A DNA stretch of 47,416 nt, taken from positions 1-47,416 of the forward strand of contig NZ_JQKE01000017.1 of assembly GCF_000745895.1 (NCBI RefSeq), written 5' to 3'. The position numbers were made by a program, and so were the translations under genes. Under the pieces are notes generated by a model that searched no databases, had not been told where the DNA came from, and saw only the letters and a program-made list of their open reading frames with translations. Shown here piece after piece: positions 23,083 through 32,470 of this stretch. Each line of letters starts with the position of its first letter. The stretch's first letter is position 1. Origin of the DNA: Stenoxybacter acetivorans DSM 19021 (GTDB taxonomy: Bacteria; Pseudomonadota; Gammaproteobacteria; Burkholderiales; Neisseriaceae).

Positions 23083-23390
23083 ATTATTTCCTTAAAAACA
23101 CATCGGCGGCAGAAAAAACCAACGTTTTTTCTGCCGCTTTATTTTACGTCCTGTATCAAAAATACAGCAACTTGCTGTAAAAGCAGAACTCATCTCGAAA
23201 TAACACTGTAAAAATACAGTCAATTCACTAAAAATAGCACACACCAGCATCAAGAGCGATTGCAAATATCGCGGCAATTTGCTGTTTCCGCTGATTCAAT
23301 CAAAATATTTGGGTTATGACAACCAAGGCATTAAAATGTCTGGAAAGGAGTCATGATCTTATATTTTACCTTATCAATATTTTCATACGC
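23083..23390. promoter_or_regulatory. upstream control region of the metal ABC operon
   Basis: 308 bases separate eptA from the ABC operon. A perfect 14-bp stem, GCGGCAGAAAAAAC (23106-23119) with GTTTTTTCTGCCGC (23124-23137), ends 23 nt before the small membrane-peptide gene. Further upstream are the palindromes TACAGCAACTTGCTGTA (23163-23179) and ACTGTA-AAAA-TACAGT (23205-23220), sharing TACAG/CTGTA half-sites. They look like operator sites, but I do not recognise a known Zur or Mur consensus. The hairpin may be an attenuator or RNA-stability element. Confidence 0.55.
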
Positions 23391-25025
23391 TTATTGCGGC
23401 AGCGGGCGCAAACGGCAAGGAGTGATTACATCCAGTTTGGGGTCGTATTTTTCTGTTTTCACCTCCAAAATTCCAAGCATAGTATGAAAAAGATTATCAT
23501 GGCTGTATTTGTTGTTTTGAGCCTCATTTTTGATACACTCATAATCAACATGGTCATATTTTTTCATATTTTCGCTCATCCACAACGCCATAGGTACCTC
23601 TTTTTGCTCTGTTGGGGCTATTTTGTAGGGAAAACCATGCAAGTAGATATTGTTTTCGCCAAGAGATTCTCCGTGGTCTGATAGGTAAAGCAAGCCCGAT
23701 TCAAGCTCGGGAAATTTTTTAAGACTGTCTATCACAGAAGAGATGATAAAGTCGGTATATAAAATCGTATTGTCATAAGTATTTATAATGGCTTCCCTTG
23801 AGCATTTGCTTAAATCTGCCGTATCACATGTAGGCTTAAATACCTTAAATTTATTAGGATATCGTTTGTAGTACGTGGGTCCGTGGCTTCCCATAGTATG
23901 CAACACTATCACGGTATTTTTCGTTATCTGTTTAAGTCTGTCTTCAAATCCATCAATCAGGGCTTCGTCTATGCAATATTCGCCGTTACAATATTTCGGA
24001 TTATTTGTTTTCACCATATTTTCCGTATAAACACGATTGCAAACGCCTTTGCAGCCATCGTCATTTTCAAGCCATATAATGTTATATCCGCTTTGCTTTA
24101 GCAGATCCATAACATTTTCCGTAAAAGCAGCGTCATTGTTGTTGAATTTGCTCGCGCTCATGTGCGAAAACATACATGGTACAGAAACCGCTGTTGCCGT
24201 TCCGCAAGAGAAAACCTCTTTAAAATACGCCATATCTTGTTTGGAAAGCTGCGGATTGGTTTCTTTTTCGTATCCGCCCAAAGAGAAATTTAAAGCCCTC
24301 GCTGTTTCTCCCAAAACCAACACAAACACGGTAGGATAAGGATCTTCAAACGGCACAAGCTTAGCATTCTCGTCAAGCCTCATAAATTGCCTTTTCGCCA
24401 ATGCCTCAATTTGGAAATAGCGAACTAAAGCATATATATGATTGGCTGGATTTATCAGTTTGCGTACTTCTCTATTATTGCGTCCGAAAGAGGCATAATC
24501 TTTATAAAAAGCGAAAGCCAATACAGCAGTGGTGGAAAAGCATACTAGAAGCACAAAAGTACCGCGTTGCAATTCCTTGAAAAACGGCTTATATTCTATT
24601 TTTATAAAAAAAAGAGCTATGGCGGGCAATATTCCAAGCATTAACACCCACGCCAAAAGCCCAAGAGTGATGAGGTCAAATGCTTCACGGCTATTTGTCT
24701 CAAATACATTTCTTATCATATCAGAGTCTATGTATATGCTGTATTTATACATCATATAATTCGCAGTGCTTGATATTATCAACAACAATCCCAAAAGCGG
24801 TTTTGTTATGTACGGCAAAAGAATTATATTAAATATCGCAGCAAGCAGAATAAATAAAAGAAATGGCATAGAACAAACAAAAAGCAGCGTCTGAAAATCT
24901 TCAATCTCAATATGCGTCAATATATATCGCCAAAATGAGAAATTCAATATAACCGTAAAATATGCCGCAGCGATAGCAATCAACCAAATTCTCGTTAATG
25001 AAAATCTTAATTTTTCGAATTTCAT
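23391..25025 (-). CDS. eptA: phosphoethanolamine transferase (EptA family)
   Basis: A 544-residue inner-membrane enzyme. Five hydrophobic helices (residues ~12-175) precede a periplasmic alkaline-phosphatase/sulfatase-fold domain. Active-site elements are present: E240 in LGETARA, the Thr nucleophile in SCGTATAVSVPC (T278), and SDHGESLGE with the following His; several Cys pairs would form disulfides. EptA moves phosphoethanolamine from phosphatidylethanolamine to lipid A, giving resistance to cationic peptides and polymyxin. The ATG at 25023-25025 is chosen over a GTG 33 nt upstream that has no ribosome-binding site. The gene is much more AT-rich than its neighbours and has no uptake sequence, so it was probably acquired. 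Confidence 0.92.
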   Translation of the reverse strand: MKFEKLRFSLTRIWLIAIAAAYFTVILNFSFWRYILTHIEIEDFQTLLFVCSMPFLLFILLAAIFNIILLPYITKPLLGLLLIISSTANYMMYKYSIYIDSDMIRNVFETNSREAFDLITLGLLAWVLMLGILPAIALFFIKIEYKPFFKELQRGTFVLLVCFSTTAVLAFAFYKDYASFGRNNREVRKLINPANHIYALVRYFQIEALAKRQFMRLDENAKLVPFEDPYPTVFVLVLGETARALNFSLGGYEKETNPQLSKQDMAYFKEVFSCGTATAVSVPCMFSHMSASKFNNNDAAFTENVMDLLKQSGYNIIWLENDDGCKGVCNRVYTENMVKTNNPKYCNGEYCIDEALIDGFEDRLKQITKNTVIVLHTMGSHGPTYYKRYPNKFKVFKPTCDTADLSKCSREAIINTYDNTILYTDFIISSVIDSLKKFPELESGLLYLSDHGESLGENNIYLHGFPYKIAPTEQKEVPMALWMSENMKKYDHVDYECIKNEAQNNKYSHDNLFHTMLGILEVKTEKYDPKLDVITPCRLRPLPQ

Positions 25026-25104
25026 AAATTTTGTTCTCTCGCTAAATTTATATTGCACGGAGGAGATTTTAGTTTAACACAGATAAAACTGTTTAAAAAA
25101 ACCG

Positions 25105-26913
25105 TTACCGTTTTGAAAGTAAATCGTTGTACCACTGCAAAAACGCATCGAGCGGCACATAACCCAGCAAAGGTTCACTGCGGCTGCCGTCGGCATACAC
25201 CACGAACAAGCCGGGCGGACCAAATAAGCCATATTCTTTAAGCATGGCTTGCTGCACGGGTGTATTGGCGGTTACATCAATTTGTAAAAAACGATCCTCG
25301 TTCAACAACCGCTTCACTTTCGCATCACTGAAAGTATAAGCCGCCATTTCTTTGCACGACACGCACCAATCGGCGTAAAAATCCACCAATACCGGTTGTT
25401 TGGCATCTTCGGCAAATGCGGCTTCCATAGCGGTGCGTACATCGTCCGGGTGGAAAAAACTGCGGCCGAAATGCGCTTCATCAGACGGATACAATGTCAA
25501 TGCCCGATGAAAAATCGTACTTTCTTGGCGAACCGAACCTGCTGCAAAATACACCGCCGCCACCAGCAACAGCACGCCCAACAGATTGCTGACCGTTTTC
25601 AGGCTGCCTGAAAACACCCGCGCCTTCACCAATAACAAACCGGCGGGAATCAATAACAGCAAAACATAAGCAATCACCACCACACCATACGGCAAAAACG
25701 GCGTGGCCAAATAAATCGCCGCCGCCAGCAGCAAAATACCGAATGTATATTTAATGCCATTCATCCAACTGCCCGAACGAGGCAAAATATGCGAACCGAA
25801 AACCGCTACCGCAATCAACGGCAAACCCGTACCCAATGCCAAAACATACAAAGCCAAACCGCCCAATACAGCATCACCCGTTTGCCCGATATAGCCTAAG
25901 GCAAATGCCAAGGGCGGCGCCACGCACGGGCCGACAATCAACGCCGAAAATATGCCCATCACCAACACTGAAACCAATTTACCGCCGCCTAAACGGCTAC
26001 TCTGTGTTTGGAAAAACGCTTGAACACGATTGGGCAGCTGAATGCTGTAAACACCAAACATCGCCAGTGCCAGCAACACCAATACCGCCGATGCCGCCAA
26101 CACCACCCAAGCCTGTTGCAGCCACACCGTAACCAATGCGCCCGTCAAACCCGCCGTGATGCCGACTGCCGCATAAGTAATCGCCAAACCTTGCACATAC
26201 AGCACCGACAACAGCAAAGCGCGGCGTTTGCTGTGATTTTGTCCGCCCAGCACAATGCCGGAAACAATCGGCAGCAAAGGATACATACAGGCAGTTAAAC
26301 TCAAACCCAACCCGGCGACAAAAAACGCCAACAAGTTGGCGCTCAAGGTTTCCCAAGACAGCTTAAACCGGCTACTGTCCGTGTTCACTGGACGCGGCGG
26401 CAGCGTGGGATTCACCGAATTTTGCGGATTATTTTCCAAAAAAGGCTGTCCTGCCGATACACTTTGCCGCCGATATGTTCCGTCGCCATTGATGTAAAAC
26501 ACCGCCGCCGCCGGCGGATAACACACACCGACATCAGCGCAGCCTTGATATTCCAACGTTACCGTAAAAGGTTCATCGCGCTTTGCATTCGGCTGATACA
26601 GCCAATTTACTTCGACTTCATGGTGATATACTTCTTGTTTACCGAAAAATTCATCGTTTTTTTCCTGACCCGCGATTGGAAATTGCCCGTCGGCAACCAA
26701 TTGACCGGCGGGATCGGTATCAGCGAAAATTTTCTCGCGGTAAAGATAATAACCCTCGGCAATGGCAATTTTTGCCGATACCTTGTCGCCGCCAACCGTT
26801 AGCTGCGGAACAAAAGCCTTATCGGCACTCAATAATTTACTTGCATCAATTGCCCATGCTGCCTGAAACAAACCCAGCAGTAAAAAGGCAAGACCGAGCC
26901 ATTTTTTCAGCAT
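25105..26913 (-). CDS. dsbD: thiol:disulfide interchange protein DsbD
   Basis: A 602-residue inner-membrane reductase with three parts. A signal peptide (to AWA, residue ~21) and periplasmic N-terminal domain carry the Cys pair in QGCADVGVCYPP. An eight-helix membrane domain (~190-430) carries the Cys in TACMYPLLPIVSG and in GPCVAPPLAFA. A C-terminal thioredoxin domain has ADWCVSCKEM. It passes electrons from cytoplasmic thioredoxin to periplasmic DsbC and cytochrome maturation factors. All redox cysteines are present. A 21-bp palindromic uptake sequence lies inside the coding region at 25595-25615. Confidence 0.95.
   Translation of the reverse strand: MLKKWLGLAFLLLGLFQAAWAIDASKLLSADKAFVPQLTVGGDKVSAKIAIAEGYYLYREKIFADTDPAGQLVADGQFPIAGQEKNDEFFGKQEVYHHEVEVNWLYQPNAKRDEPFTVTLEYQGCADVGVCYPPAAAVFYINGDGTYRRQSVSAGQPFLENNPQNSVNPTLPPRPVNTDSSRFKLSWETLSANLLAFFVAGLGLSLTACMYPLLPIVSGIVLGGQNHSKRRALLLSVLYVQGLAITYAAVGITAGLTGALVTVWLQQAWVVLAASAVLVLLALAMFGVYSIQLPNRVQAFFQTQSSRLGGGKLVSVLVMGIFSALIVGPCVAPPLAFALGYIGQTGDAVLGGLALYVLALGTGLPLIAVAVFGSHILPRSGSWMNGIKYTFGILLLAAAIYLATPFLPYGVVVIAYVLLLLIPAGLLLVKARVFSGSLKTVSNLLGVLLLVAAVYFAAGSVRQESTIFHRALTLYPSDEAHFGRSFFHPDDVRTAMEAAFAEDAKQPVLVDFYADWCVSCKEMAAYTFSDAKVKRLLNEDRFLQIDVTANTPVQQAMLKEYGLFGPPGLFVVYADGSRSEPLLGYVPLDAFLQWYNDLLSKR
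25595..25615. repeat. palindromic uptake sequence inside dsbD
   Basis: GTTTTCAGGCTGCCTGAAAAC, wholly coding, is a perfect 21-bp palindrome around a central T. Confidence 0.85.
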
Positions 26914-27070
26914 AAAAAAACCATTTTAAAAAACAAGCCGTTTCTTATATCACATCAACGCAACACCGGCACTACTTCTTACGGATAAATACTGTGTATC
27001 GAAAACCGTTTACAGTGCTTGCGGATTGTTTAAAATTTTATTGTTCAATTGGAATCAGCCGTCAATTCGG

Positions 27071-27844
27071 CTACGGAAATTGAATCATTGCGTATGCGGA
27101 ATGATTGTGTATTGATTCAAAATTTTCACTCTCTACAGTGAACGCATCAATCCGCGGATCGGCTTTAAGGGCGGTGGCAATATCGCGCACCATGTCTTCC
27201 ACAAATTTCGGATTGTCGTAAGCGTGTTCGGTAACAAATTTCTCATCGGGTCGTTTCAGCAAGCCGTACAACTGGCAAGAGGCTTGCGATTCCACCAAAT
27301 CAATCACTTCTTCAATATTCACCACCCGAGTACAGCATAAAGACACGGTAACGTGCGAGCGCTGATTGTGCGCGCCGTATTGCGAAATTTCCTTGCTGCA
27401 CGGGCAAAGGCTGGTTACCGGGACCATCACCTTCAGGGTGTGGCGGTATTGCCCGCTGCAGATTTCACCGCTCAGGGTTACATCGTAATCCAAAGTGCTT
27501 TTAATGCCGGAAATCGGTGCGGTTTTTTGACGGAAAAACGGAAAATTCAGGCTCAGCTTCCCCGAATGCGAATCCAGCCGCTCCAGCATTAATTCTGTGA
27601 GCCGCCGCAAACTGTCAAACGCAACAGCGTGTTCAGATTCTTCCATTAGCGCCACAAAACGCGACATGTGCGTGCCTTTTTGGTCGGCGGGCAAAAACAC
27701 AGTCATCGTAAACCGCGCCACCGTATGCTGGCTGCCATCGTCAGAGGCAATCACCACCGGCAAGCGCAAATCCTTAATGCCCACCTGATTAATCGGCATA
27801 TTGCGTTTATCAAGACTGCTTTGCACATCGGCAATGGCATTCAT
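27071..27844 (-). CDS. folE2: GTP cyclohydrolase FolE2 (type IB)
   Basis: A 257-residue enzyme of the FolE2 family, catalysing the first step from GTP to dihydroneopterin triphosphate for folate (and queuosine). Family motifs seen are [10 protein letters not shown] near the N-terminus, [24 protein letters not shown] with the conserved Cys, [10 protein letters not shown], and [10 protein letters not shown] with the metal/active-site His. FolE2 can use metals other than zinc and often replaces FolE under zinc limitation. Its position 6 kb from a zinc-type importer is suggestive but not evidence of joint control. No clear Zur site is visible. Confidence 0.95.
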   Translation of the reverse strand: MNAIADVQSSLDKRNMPINQVGIKDLRLPVVIASDDGSQHTVARFTMTVFLPADQKGTHMSRFVALMEESEHAVAFDSLRRLTELMLERLDSHSGKLSLNFPFFRQKTAPISGIKSTLDYDVTLSGEICSGQYRHTLKVMVPVTSLCPCSKEISQYGAHNQRSHVTVSLCCTRVVNIEEVIDLVESQASCQLYGLLKRPDEKFVTEHAYDNPKFVEDMVRDIATALKADPRIDAFTVESENFESIHNHSAYAMIQFP

Positions 27845-27900
27845 GCGTTGAACTTTCTGCTGGTATAAACGTGGGCTAAATGTGTGCGCTTACCCAAATC

Positions 27901-29364
27901 TCAAGCCCGCACCGACTCCCCGGGCATTTTTCGATGCCAATCACTCACCTGCTGTATCTGATGCGCTGCATTCAGCAATTTCGCTTCTGCAAAATAATTA
28001 CCAATGAATTGCACCCCAATCGGCAAGCCGTCGGCAGAAAATCCGGCAGGCAGTGTGATGCCCGGCAATCCTGCCAAATTTACAGAAATAGTATAAATAT
28101 CAGATAAATACATTTGAACAGGATCATTAATATCGCTGTTCAGCTTTGGTGCGGCGGTGGGGGCAACGGGTGCGAGAATCACATCACACGCTTTGAAGGC
28201 TGCCTGAAAATCATTGGCAACCAAGCGGCGCAGTTTTTGCGCTTTCAAATAATAGGCGTCGTAATAGCCGTGCGACAACACATAAGTGCCAATCATGATG
28301 CGGCGTTTGACTTCGCTGCCGAAGCCTTCGGTTCGGGTATTGCTGTACATTTCGTCCAAATTATTAAAATGTGCGGCACGATGCCCGTAACGTACGCCGT
28401 CATAACGCGATAAATTGGTGCTGGCCTCGGCAGAGGCAAGTACATAGTAAGCGGGAATGGATAATTCGGTTTGCGGCAAGCTCACGTCCACCATTTGCGC
28501 ACCCTGCGCCTTAAGCACTGCCACCATGCTGCTGATGGCTTGCTGCACATCGGCAGCCAAACCTGCGCCGAAATACTCTCGGGGCAAACCCACTTTTAAC
28601 CCTGCCAGCGGACGGTTTAAATCACGGCAATAATCTTCTTTTGCGCGTTCTAAACTGGTGGAATCACGCGCATCAAAACCCGCCATGGCATTTAACAATA
28701 CCGCACAATCTTCAGCGGTTTGCGCCATCGGTCCCGCCTGATCAAAACTGGAAGCATAAGCAACCACGCCGAAACGGCTGACAATGCCGTAAGTCGGTTT
28801 AATGCCGGTAATGCCGCAGTGAGATGCGGGCTGACGAATCGAACCGCCGGTATCCGAACCCAATGCCGCCGGCGCAAGACGCGCCGCCACCACGGCAGCC
28901 GAACCGCCTGAAGAACCGCCGGGAACATGGTTTTCATTCCACGGATTGCGCGTTGCGCCGCGAAACGATGTTTCCGTGGTGGACCCCATGGCAAACTCGT
29001 CCATATTGGTGCGCCCCAAAGTAACCATGCCTTCATTCAGCAGGTTTTGCACTACGGTAGCGGTATAAGGTGAAACAAAGTTATCCAGCATTTTGCTGCC
29101 GCACGCACTTTTCCAGCCCGTTTGACAAAATATGTCTTTATACGCCATCGGCACACCGGTAAGCAGGCTGCCTGAACCGCTTTGCAAACGCGCATCGGCT
29201 GCCTGCGCTTCTGCCAAAGTGCGCTCTTTGTCTAAAGTAATATAGCCGTTAATGGCTTCATTTCCGGCTGCAATGGCTTGTAAATAATCCTGTGCCAACT
29301 CAACGGCACTGACTTTTCGGGTTTGCAGTAAATCACTGCATTGTTTGACGGTGTAATTATTCAT
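27901..29364 (-). CDS. gatA: Glu-tRNA(Gln)/Asp-tRNA(Asn) amidotransferase subunit A
   Basis: A 487-residue amidase-signature enzyme. The Ser-cisSer-Lys triad region is intact: Lys in [20 protein letters not shown], and [13 protein letters not shown]. GatA releases ammonia from glutamine for the amidation of misacylated tRNA in the GatCAB complex. It follows gatC on the same strand after 115 nt. gatB is not in the window and may be beyond it or elsewhere. Several uptake sequences (28198, 29165) lie inside. Confidence 0.96.
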   Translation of the reverse strand: MNNYTVKQCSDLLQTRKVSAVELAQDYLQAIAAGNEAINGYITLDKERTLAEAQAADARLQSGSGSLLTGVPMAYKDIFCQTGWKSACGSKMLDNFVSPYTATVVQNLLNEGMVTLGRTNMDEFAMGSTTETSFRGATRNPWNENHVPGGSSGGSAAVVAARLAPAALGSDTGGSIRQPASHCGITGIKPTYGIVSRFGVVAYASSFDQAGPMAQTAEDCAVLLNAMAGFDARDSTSLERAKEDYCRDLNRPLAGLKVGLPREYFGAGLAADVQQAISSMVAVLKAQGAQMVDVSLPQTELSIPAYYVLASAEASTNLSRYDGVRYGHRAAHFNNLDEMYSNTRTEGFGSEVKRRIMIGTYVLSHGYYDAYYLKAQKLRRLVANDFQAAFKACDVILAPVAPTAAPKLNSDINDPVQMYLSDIYTISVNLAGLPGITLPAGFSADGLPIGVQFIGNYFAEAKLLNAAHQIQQVSDWHRKMPGESVRA

Positions 29365-29479
29365 GGTGGTTGTATTTGATGTAGTGGAGTATTTAAGAAT
29401 TGTTTACCGCAGATTGTTTACCGCGGATTATTTACCTCTTTACAGGCAGCCTATTGTTTCAGGCAGCCGCTGATTGGGT
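29365..29479. repeat. gatC-gatA spacer with short tandem repeats
   Basis: TTTACCGC(A/G)GATT recurs as an approximate direct repeat (29402-29432), followed by two partial uptake sequences. No gene is seen. The spacer is long for an operon pair and may carry a processing or attenuation site. Confidence 0.4.
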
Positions 29480-29767
29480 TTACTCAATCACTTTGGGTAC
29501 CAAATACATACCATTTTCCACCAAAGGCGCAACCGCTTGGTAACGATCACGCTCATTGGTTTCGGTAACCGCATCTTCCCGCAGGCGCAAAGCGATTTCG
29601 TGCGGGTGTGCCATCGGTTCGACACCGTCGGTATTGACACTTTGCATCTTTTCCACCAATTCAAAAATACCGTTCAGTTCGCTTAATGTCTGCGCCGCTT
29701 CGGCATCAGACAAATTCAATCGGGACAACTTGGCAATTTTTTCCACATCAGCCAAAGTTAAAGCCAT
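29480..29767 (-). CDS. gatC: amidotransferase subunit C
   Basis: A 95-residue GatC protein with the family start [21 protein letters not shown], the central [25 protein letters not shown] and the C-terminal MYLVPKVIE. GatC stabilises the GatA-GatB interaction. It is divergent from mreB, with 228 nt between the starts. Confidence 0.96.
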   Translation of the reverse strand: MALTLADVEKIAKLSRLNLSDAEAAQTLSELNGIFELVEKMQSVNTDGVEPMAHPHEIALRLREDAVTETNERDRYQAVAPLVENGMYLVPKVIE

Positions 29768-29992
29768 GTTAAAATCCTCTTGTCGGTTTAATAAACCCGA
29801 AAACTACGCTATCATTACGCGTTTTTAAAGATGTACGGTGCAGTACTTTTAAGCACCGGAATTCGATGATTATAACCGAAAACAGACAAACCGCACCCGC
29901 ATCGGACGCTTCCGCACGCTGCGCAAAACACGTTTTCCCATACTTTTAATATATTATTATTTACACCGGAATTTGACACTCTTTAAGGATAA

Positions 29993-31036
<1,044 letters not shown>

Positions 31037-31073
31037 ACCCAAATTTTTAATTTCTGTTTATTTTGTTTAAACC

Positions 31074-31961
31074 ATGTACAACAATGACAGCTCACCCAGT
31101 TTCGCGAATCCGCGCCTGCGCCCTGCCAGCAAGCTTGTGTTTCTTGCTTTGGCAGCGGTGGTGCTGTTGCTGTTGGATCACCGCTATGCGCCCATTGCCC
31201 GTGCCAAATCGGTGGTTGCCACTGCGCTTTATCCTTTGCAATGGCTCGCCAATCAACCGATAAACGGTGTACGCCGCGGCGTTGCGTTTTTACAAAACCA
31301 GCACCACCTGCTTGCCGAAAACCAAAGGTTGCATGAAGAAAACGCACAATGGGCTCAGCGTTGGCATTTACAGCAAGCCCAGCTGCAAGCATTAACCCAC
31401 TTAGACGCCATACAGCACTTAAAAAACCAAGCCTTGCCCAATTCTATTGTTGCCAAAGTCATTTCCGTCGGCAGCAACACCGATTCCGATTTATTGGTGA
31501 TTAACCAAGGCAGTCAAAACGGCATCACCGCCGGCGATCCCGTTACCGATGAACACGGTTTAATCGGACAAATCACTGCTGTACAGCCATTCAATGCCGA
31601 AATCACTTTGGTTACCAGCAACCGCACCGTTATCCCTGCCATGGTCGCACGGACAGGAGTGCGTACCTTAGTGTACGGCAACAGCAACAGCATTGATTTA
31701 CCCTATTTCCCTGCCGATGCCAGTTTGAAAACCGATGATTTACTGATTACCTCCGGTGTGGACAGTATTTATCCTGCGGGTATTCCCATTGCCCAAATCA
31801 TCAGTGCGGAAACCGGCAACGGCTCGCCCTACTACCGAGTTGAATTGCGCCCTGCTTCAGACAGCCGCCGCAGTCAATTTGTGTTGATTTTGCCGCAAAC
31901 CAAACACAGTGAACCATCGGTTGAACCGAAACCGCAAACTGCTTCGGAAGTCCGGTTATGA
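31074..31961 (+). CDS. mreC: rod-shape protein MreC
   Basis: A 295-residue bitopic protein. One membrane helix (residues ~20-38, KLVFLALAAVVLLLLDH) is followed by a coiled coil (~75-115) and a periplasmic beta domain with VAKVISVGSNTDSDLLVINQGSQNG, GDPVTDEHGLIGQI and LVTSNRTVIPAMVARTG. MreC activates PBP2 in the elongasome. The last codons overlap mreD by 4 nt. Confidence 0.94.
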   Translation: MYNNDSSPSFANPRLRPASKLVFLALAAVVLLLLDHRYAPIARAKSVVATALYPLQWLANQPINGVRRGVAFLQNQHHLLAENQRLHEENAQWAQRWHLQQAQLQALTHLDAIQHLKNQALPNSIVAKVISVGSNTDSDLLVINQGSQNGITAGDPVTDEHGLIGQITAVQPFNAEITLVTSNRTVIPAMVARTGVRTLVYGNSNSIDLPYFPADASLKTDDLLITSGVDSIYPAGIPIAQIISAETGNGSPYYRVELRPASDSRRSQFVLILPQTKHSEPSVEPKPQTASEVRL

Positions 31962-32455
31962 ACAATATCCGCAGCTTTTTTTTACGCAAACCCAAACGTT
32001 TGGTCATTGCCAGCTTGATTGTTTCCGTATTTTTAGACTTTATTCCCTTTGATGCGTCATGGTCGTTTTGGCTGCCTGAATGCACGGTATTGCTGTTGCT
32101 GTACTGGACACTGCACCGTCCGCAGGACGTTGGGCTGGGTACGGCTTTTTTAATGGGCTTGATCATTGATATAGGCACGGGTTCACCTTTCGGACAGCAT
32201 GCGTTGTCTTATATTTTTGCCGTATTTTTTATCCAGCAGCAACGCCGCTTTGTTTTGTCCTATACCTATGGTTTTCAATGCGTAGTGCTGGCGGGTGCTT
32301 TATTGATTAATACCATCACCACCACCTTGATTCATTTTTTTGAAGCCCATTATTTCATCGGCTGGTCGGCATTTGTTTCTCCGTTCACAGGCGCACTGTT
32401 GTGGCCATTATTGAATAAATTCATGCTGTTTATCTCCAATCATCAGTCTGACTAA
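31958..32455 (+). CDS. mreD: rod-shape protein MreD
   Basis: A 165-residue protein with 4-5 membrane helices and the conserved LGTAFLMGLIIDIGTGSPFGQHAL region of MreD. It works with MreC and the PBP2-RodA complex. It overlaps mreC by ATGA and precedes mrdA by 15 nt. Confidence 0.92.
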   Translation: MNNIRSFFLRKPKRLVIASLIVSVFLDFIPFDASWSFWLPECTVLLLLYWTLHRPQDVGLGTAFLMGLIIDIGTGSPFGQHALSYIFAVFFIQQQRRFVLSYTYGFQCVVLAGALLINTITTTLIHFFEAHYFIGWSAFVSPFTGALLWPLLNKFMLFISNHQSD

Positions 32456-32470
32456 AAACAATATTCAACA

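Noticed and set aside
23092-23277. 61-codon minus-strand frame upstream of the membrane-peptide gene
   Set aside because: It needs a TTG start without a ribosome-binding site, runs through both palindromes and the 14-bp hairpin, and shows no protein-like pattern beyond a few hydrophobic residues.
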